Source: Martelella endophytica (GTDB taxonomy: Bacteria > Pseudomonadota > Alphaproteobacteria > Rhizobiales > Rhizobiaceae). From it: a stretch of DNA of 64,000 nucleotides. Within the stretch, counting starts at the first letter, position 1, and the number at the start of each line of letters is the position of its first letter. The stretch covers positions 3,086,273 to 3,150,272 of the forward strand of contig NZ_CP010803.1 in NCBI RefSeq assembly GCF_000960975.1, in the 5' to 3' direction. The notes under the pieces are model-generated. The model did no database searches, was not told where the DNA came from, and saw only the letters and a program-made list of their open reading frames with translations. Position numbers and translations under genes: made by a program. This document shows positions 50,521 to 58,929 of this stretch, piece by piece.

Positions 50521-52375
50521 GAAGTTCTCCAGATCCGGTTGCGGGCGCTGAAAGCGGGATTGTCACCGTCACGGTCGTGCCATGGCCGCTCCTGCTTTCA
50601 ACCTCGATTGTGCCGCCCAAGATGTCGACGACGATGCTGTGGACGATGCTCATGCCAAGCCCGCTGCCGCCGGCGTTGAGCCTCGTGGTGAAGAACGGGT
50701 CGAAGATCCTCTGCCTGACCGCGTCCGTCATGCCCTTGCCGTCATCGCTGACGACGATGGCTCCGTTGTTTTTGCTTGCTGCATGCGTGCTGATGGTGAC
50801 TGTGCCGCTTTCACCTTCGTCGAAACCGTGCATCATCGCGTTGGAAACGAGGTTGGCGATCACCTGTCCAAGCGGTCCCGGATAGCCGTTGACCCTTACC
50901 GGGTGCAGTTTTCCCAGCACGAGCCGGACCGGTCGGCTCCTGAACTGCGTTTCGATCAGCCGCACCGTGTCGCCTAGATAGGCGTTGAGATCGAAACGGC
51001 GGCGGCGGTCGCTCGTCTGGTCGACCGCGATCTGCTTGAAGTTGCGGATGATCTCCGTAGACCGGGACAGGGCGCTGACGACCATCCGCGCACCATCGGA
51101 AATCTCAGCCAGCAGCCTTTCGAGATGCGCCCGTCCGATCTTTCCGTCTTCGACCGCGCGGCGCAGTTCGCCGGCGTGGGCGTCGAGCGTCGTCGATATC
51201 GTCAGCGCATTGCCGAGGGGCGTGTTGAGCTCGTGGGCGACGCCAGCGACGAGGCTGCCGAGGTGGGCCATGCGCTCGGTGCGCAGGAGTTGGTGCTCGG
51301 CGCGTTCAGCACGGCGTTCGGCATCCTTCCGGGCGCTGATGAGCCGGGTGCCAAGGACTGCGGCCGCTGCGCAGAGGAGGGCAAGGAGAAGGAAGCGAGG
51401 AATGTTTTCGACCCGCCAGAGTGGCGGGACGTCCGCATATTCGACAATGAGGTACCAGGAACGGTCGCCGGAAACGCCGACTGCGGGATGGAGCCTTTCG
51501 AGAAGCCGGGCGATCGGCGAGAATTGCTGGAAAACGAAATGGCGGCCGTCTGCGCTGAAGGAGCCGGACGGTGCAGAGGACACCTGCTCCCAGACCTCCG
51601 GTCTCAGTTTTTGGAGGCTGCGACCATTGTCGAACATGAAGCCCCAGAGATCTTCCTTCGGCGCTCCGGCAAGCCAATATCCCTCGTTGTTGAGAAGCTG
51701 CAGCGTCTCGAACGGCCTGTTGGCGATCTGTCTCAGTTTCGCGATGACCTCGCTCGCATCGAGATTGATCACGAGCACGCCGCCGGCAATATCGCCGCTA
51801 AAACGGACCGGCCGGGCCAGGCGGATCATCGGGCGCCACGGCTCTTCCACCACGCCCCGTTCGACATTGAGGTCGAAGGGGGAGAGATAGACGCCATTCG
51901 GTGGCAGGCCGATCGTTTCCTGGAAATAATAGCGGTCGGACTTGTCCTGCAACTGGTCGTTCTGAACAATCGAGATTGCGCTGTCATTCTGATCAACCCT
52001 GATGCGTTCCTGACCGGTCGCGTCCAGCAGACGCAACTGCGCCAGTTCCCTGCGGCTGGAGGCCCAGGCGACGAAATCATGGGTCAGCCTTGCGCTGGCC
52101 TCGGAGCTCGCGTCGAACGAAATCAGTGTGTAGCTTTTCGAGAGCCCGGCGAGGTCGGCGGCATAACCGTCGATGAAGCTGTCGAGCCACAGCCGCGCCT
52201 CTTCGAGCGTTCCGAGCGCGGCGACCTCGGCGCTGCGGGCGCGCAGTCGGCTGTCGAAGAAATGCAGCATCTGCCAGGCTGCCAGCGAGCCCAGGAACAG
52301 AAGAGAAAACAGGATGACGAGGAGGCGGATTTCGAGCGGCGTCGGGCGTCGGACGAGATGTCCGATTCTTGTCAT
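50504..52375 (-). CDS. Sensor histidine kinase with Cache/PDC-type periplasmic domain
   Basis: The 623-residue protein has a first membrane helix (about 15-35, IRLLVILFSLLFLGSLAAW) and a large periplasmic region of about 270 residues that looks like a PDC/Cache sensor (YYFQETIGLPPNGVYLSPFDLN, GDIAGGVLVINLDASEV). A second helix lies at about 310-330. The cytoplasmic kinase has H-box VAGVAHELNTPLGNA, N-box ANLVSNAMMHGF, G1 DDGKGM and G2 GSGLGMSI. ATG 52375 has GGGAGG 4-5 bases upstream. The downstream overlapping gene is its probable response regulator. A small-molecule ligand would set c-di-GMP levels through that regulator (inference). Confidence 0.92.
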   Translation of the reverse strand: MTRIGHLVRRPTPLEIRLLVILFSLLFLGSLAAWQMLHFFDSRLRARSAEVAALGTLEEARLWLDSFIDGYAADLAGLSKSYTLISFDASSEASARLTHDFVAWASSRRELAQLRLLDATGQERIRVDQNDSAISIVQNDQLQDKSDRYYFQETIGLPPNGVYLSPFDLNVERGVVEEPWRPMIRLARPVRFSGDIAGGVLVINLDASEVIAKLRQIANRPFETLQLLNNEGYWLAGAPKEDLWGFMFDNGRSLQKLRPEVWEQVSSAPSGSFSADGRHFVFQQFSPIARLLERLHPAVGVSGDRSWYLIVEYADVPPLWRVENIPRFLLLALLCAAAAVLGTRLISARKDAERRAERAEHQLLRTERMAHLGSLVAGVAHELNTPLGNALTISTTLDAHAGELRRAVEDGKIGRAHLERLLAEISDGARMVVSALSRSTEIIRNFKQIAVDQTSDRRRRFDLNAYLGDTVRLIETQFRSRPVRLVLGKLHPVRVNGYPGPLGQVIANLVSNAMMHGFDEGESGTVTISTHAASKNNGAIVVSDDGKGMTDAVRQRIFDPFFTTRLNAGGSGLGMSIVHSIVVDILGGTIEVESRSGHGTTVTVTIPLSAPATGSGELHEPPG

Positions 52376-52877
52376 TGTCCCTCCCAAAACACGCTCGCTT
52401 GGCACCGTCGTGACCCAATTCGGCTTCCATGCTTTTGGATAGACTAACATGGAATCAGCGGTTGTTAAGTCCAAGTCGGTAACTGTTGCGTGTAGACCCG
52501 GCCTAGAAGCAAAGCAAAATCATCGTTTTGCGTGTGACATTTGCAAAGTGTTCCGTCAGTCCCAAAGGGAAAGCTTTGCCTTTCGTAAGTGTTCGGCTGC
52601 GCAGAGGTTTTTGAAAAAATTATGACAAAACAGAACCTTTGTGTCGCGCGGCCGTGTCTTTTGGGCGGTAGCAGCCAATACCAATCAAATGCAATCCATG
52701 TTTGCAGACGGTAGACTATTTGTTCCGGAAACACGAAATTGCCAGACCGGATTATTGACGATAGGTTCTCACCCAGTCGCGCCTTTGGGGCTGTCACCAG
52801 TGCCCTGAAAGGGTCCCGCTTCGCCTGTTTCCACCAGGTCTCGCCATATTTCGACAATTTCTTCCGGGAGGACCACT
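52376..52877. other. Non-coding gap between the sensor kinase and grxB
   Basis: This 502-base divergent gap is less GC-rich than its neighbours, with an A-rich patch near 52610-52630. It must hold the promoters of the kinase operon and of grxB. I found no RNA gene, repeat or convincing operator. A 130-codon frame on the minus strand looks non-coding. Confidence 0.4.
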
Positions 52878-53519
52878 ATGAAGCTACACGTCTATGATCA
52901 TTGCCCATTCTGCCTGCGGGCGAGGGTGGCGCTCGGCCTTAAGGGGCTTCCGTTCGAACTCGTCTTTCAGGCAAACGACGACGAGGCGACGCCGATCGGG
53001 ATGATCGGCAAGAAGATGCTCCCGATTCTCGAGGACGAGGACGGCTACATGGGTGAGAGCCTCGATATCGTGGCGAAGGTCGACGGCCTCTCGGGCGCCC
53101 GGGTCTTCGATGCCGCACCGCGCCAGGCCCTCGTGGACTGGATCGAACGCACCGGCGGACCAGTCGGAAAGCTCGTCACGCCGCGGACGCCGGATGCGGT
53201 CTATCCCGAGTTTCGCACCGAATCGGCGCGTGCCTATTTCACGCGCAAGAAGGAAGCCAATATCGGCCCGTTCGCGCCGCTGATCGCGAGAGCCGACGAA
53301 TATCGCGCCGAGATGGAGCAGGCGCTCGCCGAACTCGTGCCAATCCTGCCGGATGCCGAGGGGGCCTCGATGGAGGACGTCCTGCTGTTTCCGGTGCTGC
53401 GGTCGCTTTCGATCGTCCCGGACCTGAAACTGCCGCCGGCGGTCGAAGCCTATCGCGATCGCATTGCCGAGCGCGCCGGCATCCCGCTGGTCAATGATTT
53501 GCGTAGTCAGGCCGCCTGA
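52878..53519 (+). CDS. grxB: Glutaredoxin 2 (GrxB)
   Basis: The 213-residue protein combines an N-terminal thioredoxin fold with MKLHVYDHCPFCLRARVALGLKGLPFE, active site Cys9-Pro-Phe-Cys12, and KKMLPILEDEDGYMGESLDIV (glutathione-binding cis-Pro and Glu-Ser). A C-terminal all-helical GST-like domain follows (about 85-210), as in Escherichia coli Grx2, which it also matches in length. It reduces protein disulfides with glutathione. GGGAGG precedes the ATG. The next gene starts 22 bases later and is probably cotranscribed. Confidence 0.93.
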   Translation: MKLHVYDHCPFCLRARVALGLKGLPFELVFQANDDEATPIGMIGKKMLPILEDEDGYMGESLDIVAKVDGLSGARVFDAAPRQALVDWIERTGGPVGKLVTPRTPDAVYPEFRTESARAYFTRKKEANIGPFAPLIARADEYRAEMEQALAELVPILPDAEGASMEDVLLFPVLRSLSIVPDLKLPPAVEAYRDRIAERAGIPLVNDLRSQAA

Positions 53520-53541
53520 GCGGTCCAAGAAAGGAATGAAC

Positions 53542-54531
53542 ATGGTCGACAAACTTCGCTGGGGCATCCTTGCCACGGGCGGCATCGCCGGACGTTTCGT
53601 CACAGATCTCATCGCGTCGGGGCTTGATGTCCGTGCGGTGGGTTCGAGATCGCAGGAGAAGGCAAACGCCTTCGCCGAACGCTTCGGCATCGCCAATGCG
53701 CATGCGAGCTACGAGGCGCTCGTTGCCGATCCCGAGGTCGATATCATCTATGTCGCAACGCCCCATCCGCAACATGCAGCCTGCGCGGCGATGGCGCTCG
53801 AGGCCGGCAAGCATGTGCTTGTCGAGAAACCGTTCACCCTGAACGCCACCGAGGCCGAAGCGATTGCCACACTGGCGCAGGAGAAGAACCTTGTCCTGCT
53901 CGAGGCCATGTGGACGCGCTTCCTGCCGAATATGCGGCGCATCCATGAGATCATCGATGCCGGCACCATCGGCGAACTGCGCTCGCTTCACGCCGAGCAT
54001 CGTCAGTTCCTTCCGTCCGACCCGCTGCATCGGCTGAATGCGATCGACCTCGGCGGTGGCGCGCTGCTCGACCTCGGCATCTATCCGGTCTCCTTCGCCT
54101 TCGACCTCTTCGGGGCGCCGGAGAAGGTGACGGCCACCGCGCGGTTCCGCGATACCGGTGTCGATGCCGAGATCGCCGTCGTCATGCAGCATGGCGGCAA
54201 TGTCATGTCGACGAGCGTCTCGGCCCTCGACTGCGCCGGCCCGAACACGGCTGTTATCTACGGCTCGAAGGCGCGTATCGAGATCGCAACCGTCTGGTAT
54301 ATCCCGACGACGTTCCGGGTGGTCGACTACACCGGCAACGTGCTCGAGGAGTATACCGAACGCGTCGAAGGCCGCGGCATGCAATTCCAGGCTTTCGAGA
54401 TGGAGCGACTGGTGCGCGCCGGCGAACGCGAAACCGCGCTGATGCCAATCGATCAGACGGTGGCGATCATGCGCACGCTTGACGACATCCGCCGCCAGAT
54501 CGGCCTCGTCTATCCCTCCGAGCGATCCTGA
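53542..54531 (+). CDS. Gfo/Idh/MocA-family oxidoreductase
   Basis: The 329-residue protein has the NAD(P)-binding motif LRWGILATGGIAGRFVTDL, DIIYVATPHPQHAACAAMALEAGKHVLVEKPFTLNATEAEAI (the family EKP signature with catalytic Lys, about 75-115), and a C-terminal alpha/beta domain with GGGALLDLGIYPVSFAF carrying the conserved substrate Asp/Gly-Ile-Tyr. It resembles sugar or trans-dihydrodiol dehydrogenases of this family. ATG 53542 is chosen because AAGGA sits 6 bases upstream. The substrate is unknown; the preceding gene is grxB. Confidence 0.9.
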   Translation: MVDKLRWGILATGGIAGRFVTDLIASGLDVRAVGSRSQEKANAFAERFGIANAHASYEALVADPEVDIIYVATPHPQHAACAAMALEAGKHVLVEKPFTLNATEAEAIATLAQEKNLVLLEAMWTRFLPNMRRIHEIIDAGTIGELRSLHAEHRQFLPSDPLHRLNAIDLGGGALLDLGIYPVSFAFDLFGAPEKVTATARFRDTGVDAEIAVVMQHGGNVMSTSVSALDCAGPNTAVIYGSKARIEIATVWYIPTTFRVVDYTGNVLEEYTERVEGRGMQFQAFEMERLVRAGERETALMPIDQTVAIMRTLDDIRRQIGLVYPSERS

Positions 54532-54615
54532 GGCGCTTCAGTCGAGCACCCGCTGTCGTGGCGCAAATGGCGGCGGGTATTGACGATTTCGGGATACGCC
54601 CCGTCGTGAAAAGCC

Positions 54616-55086
54616 TCAGCGGCCACGAAGCTCGATGATTGCGTCGACCTCGACCAGCGCATTGGCCGGCAGGCTTGAGACGCAGACGGCGGTGCGGGCG
54701 TGGCGGCCGGCATCGCCGAAGAGGTTGATGAACAGCTCCGAGGCGCCATCGGCGATCTTCGGGCCATCGGCGAAGCCGGACGGGGCGGAAACGAAGGCGC
54801 CGAGGCGGAGAACCGCAGCGACATCGTCGAGCGAACCTGCCGCCTCGCGCGTGTTGAACAAGAGGTTCAGCGCGCACATCTCCGCCGCCTTCTTCGCTGC
54901 GGCAAGGTCGTGATCTTCGCCGACGGGCCCGAAATATTGCGGCACGCCATTCCATTCGCAGATCTGCCCGGCGAGAAAGAGGAGATTGCCGGATTTCCTG
55001 TATGGCAGGAAATTGGCGCGCGAGGGCGAAGAGGAGGGGAGTGACAGGCCAAGTTCGGCGAGCCTGTCTTCTATCTTTGAGGGCAT
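54616..55086 (-). CDS. RidA/YjgF-family protein
   Basis: The 156-residue protein has the family core LLFLAGQICEWNG, CALNLLFNTREAAGSLDDVAAVLRLGAFV, DGASELFINLFGDAGRHARTAVCVSSLPANALVEVDAIIEL. The Arg in ARTAVCV and the Glu in VEVDAII correspond to the catalytic pair of RidA (imine/enamine deaminases that detoxify 2-aminoacrylate). Its 156-residue length and extended N terminus put it in the longer YjgF subgroup rather than classic 128-residue RidA. It is the only gene between two convergent/divergent neighbours and has no obvious partner. Confidence 0.9.
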   Translation of the reverse strand: MPSKIEDRLAELGLSLPSSSPSRANFLPYRKSGNLLFLAGQICEWNGVPQYFGPVGEDHDLAAAKKAAEMCALNLLFNTREAAGSLDDVAAVLRLGAFVSAPSGFADGPKIADGASELFINLFGDAGRHARTAVCVSSLPANALVEVDAIIELRGR

Positions 55087-55150
55087 GATCTTTTCCTTCG
55101 GCCGGACACGTTCCCGGCTATAGACGCAAGAACCATGCCGGGTCTTTCGC

Positions 55151-56755
55151 TCAGCCTTTCGCCATCATCAGCTGGCAGGCCCGGTCGGCGATCGCCATCG
55201 CCGGGGCATTGGTGTTGCCCGACATTAGCTGCGGCACGACTGACATGTCGAAGATACGAAGCCCCTCGACGCCCCTGACCTTCAGCTCCGGCGTCACGAC
55301 CGCCATGGGATCGCTCTCGCCACCCATGCGGCAGGTGCCGACGGGATGGTAGTTGGTCTTCACCGTGCGGCGGGCGTGTTCGGCGAGTGCTTCGTCGCTG
55401 GTGACGCCGGGACCGGGAAAGATCTCGCGGACGACCTCGCGGGCGAGATGGCTGGTTGCGAGCACCTCGCGAGCGGCTCTGAGGCCAGCGACCTGGTAGC
55501 GCAGGTCGCGCTCGGTCCCGAGAAAATTGTTGTCGATGACGGGATCGGCCAGCGGATCGGCGGAGGCGAGCCGGACGCTGCCGCGCGATGACGGGCGCAG
55601 AAGGCAGGCATTCAGCACGAAGCCGTCGACATCGGGCACGCCCGTCACATCGGGGTCCTTGTAGGCGGTGGTCGGCACGCAGTAGAGCTTGATGACCGGA
55701 TCGCCGGTTTCGTCGTCGGGCACCAGATAGGAGCAGGCTTCCGTGCCGCTGGAAGAGGCTCGGCCGCGGTGGGTCAGCACGTATTCGAGGCCGTTCTTCA
55801 GCATGTTGAAGCCGGAATCCTGGCCGTAATAGCCGAGATGCCGCTTCGTCTGGGCCATGATCGGCGCCTCGTGATGATCCTGCAGATTGGCGCCGACGCC
55901 GGGGGTGTCGACCACGGTCGCGATGCCGTGGCGCTTCAGCTCGTCTGTCGGACCAATGCCAGAAAGCATCAGCAGTTTCGGGGTAACGAAGGTGCCGGCG
56001 GTGAGGATCACCTCGTTTGCCGCGGTGACGCGATGCGTTTCGCCCTTGCGAAGATATTCGATGCCGGTGGCGCGGCCGTTTTCGAGGAGAATGCGGGTTG
56101 CTGTCGCGCCGGTTACCACTGTCAGGCGCTTGTCCTTGATGATCGAGCGGATGAAGCCATCGACCGTGCTCCAGCGGCGCCCGCGTGTCGCGGTCACCTG
56201 CATGAAGCCGACGCCGCGCGGATTGCCGTCGTTGAAATCCGGGTTGAAGGGCAGGCCGAGTTCCTGAACCGCGCGCACATAAAGATGCGACATCTCACTG
56301 ATATAGTTGATGTCTCCCACCTTCTGAGGACCATCAACGCCATGGAATTCATTGTTGAACTTGGCATTGGCCTCGAGTCGGGTGAAGTGCGGCAGGATGG
56401 TTTCCCATGACCAGAGGTCATTGCCGGCGTAATCGCGCCAGGCGTCCCAGTCGGCGGCGCGGCCGCGCTGGTAGACCTGGGCATTGACGCTGCTGCCGCC
56501 GCCGAGGACATTGCCTTGCGGAACGACCTGCACCCGCCCGAAGAGCTGCTTTTGCGGCACGGATTTGTAGAATTTCAGAAACCGGCTGCCATTCAGGAAT
56601 TTGATGAAGCCCGAGGGAAAGCGCAGCAGCGGGTGCCAGTCGTTGGGGCCTGCCTCAAGCAGCAGGACGCGCGCATCGTGCTTTGTCACGAGATTCCACG
56701 CCGTCACGCATCCGGACGTTCCTCCGCCGACGATGATGTAGTCGAATTCCGGCAT
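55151..56755 (-). CDS. GMC-family FAD oxidoreductase (choline dehydrogenase-like)
   Basis: The 534-residue flavoprotein starts MPEFDYIIVGGGTSGCVTAWNL, with GGSSVNAQVYQRGRAADWDAW, TGATATRILLENGRATGIEY, EVILTAGTFVTPKLLMLSGIGP (GMC signature 2) and the C-terminal NYHPVGTCRMG with the active-site His. The final loop SGNTNAPAMAIADRACQLM holds FAD. It would oxidise a primary or secondary alcohol such as choline or a sugar alcohol to the aldehyde or acid. ATG 56755 has GGAGG 5 bases upstream; the longer frame is unconserved. Neighbours give no hint of substrate. Confidence 0.92.
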   Translation of the reverse strand: MPEFDYIIVGGGTSGCVTAWNLVTKHDARVLLLEAGPNDWHPLLRFPSGFIKFLNGSRFLKFYKSVPQKQLFGRVQVVPQGNVLGGGSSVNAQVYQRGRAADWDAWRDYAGNDLWSWETILPHFTRLEANAKFNNEFHGVDGPQKVGDINYISEMSHLYVRAVQELGLPFNPDFNDGNPRGVGFMQVTATRGRRWSTVDGFIRSIIKDKRLTVVTGATATRILLENGRATGIEYLRKGETHRVTAANEVILTAGTFVTPKLLMLSGIGPTDELKRHGIATVVDTPGVGANLQDHHEAPIMAQTKRHLGYYGQDSGFNMLKNGLEYVLTHRGRASSSGTEACSYLVPDDETGDPVIKLYCVPTTAYKDPDVTGVPDVDGFVLNACLLRPSSRGSVRLASADPLADPVIDNNFLGTERDLRYQVAGLRAAREVLATSHLAREVVREIFPGPGVTSDEALAEHARRTVKTNYHPVGTCRMGGESDPMAVVTPELKVRGVEGLRIFDMSVVPQLMSGNTNAPAMAIADRACQLMMAKG

Positions 56756-57060
56756 GTGCTCCTCCGTTCCGGTCCCTGACCAGGAAGACCTATCAGAATT
56801 CGCCAATGAGGCCAGTGGCCGCGATTGGCTTCTGTCAAAAAAATCGATGCGGAAAGCACAGAATTTTGCCCCTGTACGGCGACATCGCCGCAAAACTGTA
56901 CTAAGTTAAATCCGACTCGGAATGGGTGAGGCGACGGCGGAGGAGGCTGGGCGTCTTTTTTTGACCCGCGGCGCCGGTTCCGAGTGTTCCCGCTGCATGA
57001 CCATATCCTTCCCTCGGCAGCCTTCCGGAACATTTCAACCGAACAATCGGACGCAGAACC
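56756..57060. other. Divergent gap between the GMC oxidoreductase and ABC exporter genes
   Basis: The 305-base gap contains the promoters of both units. I saw a T7 run at about 56955-56962 after a weak stem and a 23-codon frame (56997-57068) whose stop overlaps the exporter start codon, but no clear promoter or RNA gene. Confidence 0.4.
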
Positions 57061-58929
57061 TTGTCTAGCGAAGTCGCCAGCGACACCTTGAAACCCCGGG
57101 AGAACTTCTTCTCGGCAAAGCCCTCTGATCTGTCCGAGGGCATCGGCATTCTCACCCGCATCACCAGGATGACCTTCGAATATCGCTGGCAGGTGGCGCT
57201 TGCCGTCATCGGCACGGTCGCCGCCGTTGCGATGCAGCTTTCGATCCCCGTCCTTCTGGGGCGCGCGGTGGACGAGACGCAGCGGGTGATGAGCGGCGGC
57301 GATGATGGTCTCGCGGCGCAGCAGGCGCTGTGGGTCACGGCGGTGGCGCTGTTTGCGGTCTCGGTCGCGCGCGGCCTGTTCACGCTGGTGCAGAACTATT
57401 ACGCGGAATCGGTCGGCCACCACGTCGCCTATCGCATCCGGCTGATGTGCTACGAGAAGATCCAGAACCTGAGCTTCAGCTTCCACGGCAAGGTGCATTC
57501 CGGCGATCTCATCACCGTCGGCCTCCTCGACGTCGAGGGCGTCAGGATGTTCTTCTCCACCGCGCTGATCCGCATGCTGCTGCTGACGCTGCTGATCGGC
57601 ATCGGCGCCTTCATGTTGCTGTCGACCGATCTTCTGCTGGGGCTGCTGGCACTGAGCTTCGCGCCTTTTGTCGCCTGGCGTTCCTCCGTCTCGCAGCTTG
57701 CGCTCAGAGCTGCCTGGTTGAGGTTGCAGGAATGGCTCGCCGTGCTGACGCAGGTGATGGACGAGAACCTCGGCGGCATCCGCGTCGTGCGCGCCTTTGC
57801 CTCGCAGGCCTATGAGCTCGCCAAGTTCGACAAGGTCTCCAAGGTCACGCTCGGCCTTCAGCATGAACGTGTCGATATCCGCGTGCGCAATTCGAGCGCC
57901 ATGACCTTCTCATTCTTCGTCTCGATGGCGCTGGTGCTGATCGTCGGCGGCTATCAGGTGATGAACGGCCATATCAGTGTCGGCACGCTGACCTCGTTCC
58001 TGACCTTCATGACCATCCTGCAGATGCCGGTGCGCCAGATCGGGCTGATGGTGAATGCCTTTGCGCGCGCCTCCACCTGCGGCGCCCGGCTGTTCCAGCT
58101 TCTCGATCTCGAGCCGGACATCCGCGATGCCGATGATGCGAAGGCGCTGGCGGTGAAGGAGGGCGTGCTGCGTTTCGATCATGTCAATTTCGCCTATCCG
58201 AACGCTCCCGACCGTCCGGTGCTGAAGGACGTCTCCTTCGAGGCGCATCGAGGCCAGACCATCGGCATCGTCGGCCCGCCGGGCAGCGGCAAGTCGACGA
58301 TCGCAAGCCTCATCCCGCGCTTCTATGATGTGACCGGTGGCGCGATCACCATCGACGGCGAGGATGTGCGCAAGGTCACCCTGGACACGCTGCGCAACAG
58401 CGTCGGCGTCGTGCAGCAGGACTCCTTCCTGTTCACCACGACGATCGAGAACAACATTGCCTATGGCGATCCCTGGGCGACCGGCCAGCGCATCGAACGC
58501 GCCGCCGAATCCGCGCAGCTGCACAACTATGTCCTGGGGCTGCCGGAGAATTACGGCACCATCGTCGGCGAACGCGGCGTGTCGCTTTCGGGCGGTCAGC
58601 GCCAGCGGCTTTCGATCGCCCGCGTGCTGATGTTGCGTCCACCGATCATCATCTTCGACGATTCGACCGCGGCCATCGATGCCGGCACGGAACAGCGCAT
58701 CCGCTCGGCAATGAAGAAGCTTGCGGGCGAGGCGATCACCATTGTGATTGCCCACCGCCTGTCCTCGCTGATGCATGCCGACCAGATCCTGTTCCTTGAA
58801 GAGGGCGAGATCGTCGAGCGCGGCACGCACGACGAATTGCTGGCGCTTGGCGGTCGCTACCGTGCGCTTTACGAACTGCAGGTTCGGCCGGGCGATGAAA
58901 TGCTGGAGGAGGGCGCCACCCATGGATAA
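57061..58929 (+). CDS. ABC exporter subunit 1 (degenerate Walker B)
   Basis: The 622-residue half-transporter has six membrane helices (about 40-345) and a nucleotide-binding domain (about 370-610). Walker A is GPPGSGKST (405-413), the signature LSGGQ (509-513) is canonical, but Walker B is IIIFDD (529-534), so the catalytic Glu is Asp534 and only the partner site can be fully active. This is the normal asymmetry of heterodimeric exporters such as BmrC/BmrD and TM287/288. The start is a TTG at 57061 without a good ribosome site. Its stop overlaps the second subunit by 8 bases. Substrate unknown; multidrug or lipid export are the usual roles. Confidence 0.9.
   Translation: MSSEVASDTLKPRENFFSAKPSDLSEGIGILTRITRMTFEYRWQVALAVIGTVAAVAMQLSIPVLLGRAVDETQRVMSGGDDGLAAQQALWVTAVALFAVSVARGLFTLVQNYYAESVGHHVAYRIRLMCYEKIQNLSFSFHGKVHSGDLITVGLLDVEGVRMFFSTALIRMLLLTLLIGIGAFMLLSTDLLLGLLALSFAPFVAWRSSVSQLALRAAWLRLQEWLAVLTQVMDENLGGIRVVRAFASQAYELAKFDKVSKVTLGLQHERVDIRVRNSSAMTFSFFVSMALVLIVGGYQVMNGHISVGTLTSFLTFMTILQMPVRQIGLMVNAFARASTCGARLFQLLDLEPDIRDADDAKALAVKEGVLRFDHVNFAYPNAPDRPVLKDVSFEAHRGQTIGIVGPPGSGKSTIASLIPRFYDVTGGAITIDGEDVRKVTLDTLRNSVGVVQQDSFLFTTTIENNIAYGDPWATGQRIERAAESAQLHNYVLGLPENYGTIVGERGVSLSGGQRQRLSIARVLMLRPPIIIFDDSTAAIDAGTEQRIRSAMKKLAGEAITIVIAHRLSSLMHADQILFLEEGEIVERGTHDELLALGGRYRALYELQVRPGDEMLEEGATHG

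Noticed and set aside
52465..52857. A 130-codon frame on the minus strand in the gap before grxB
   Set aside because: No recognisable domain, odd composition and no ribosome site; it also spans the expected promoter region of grxB.
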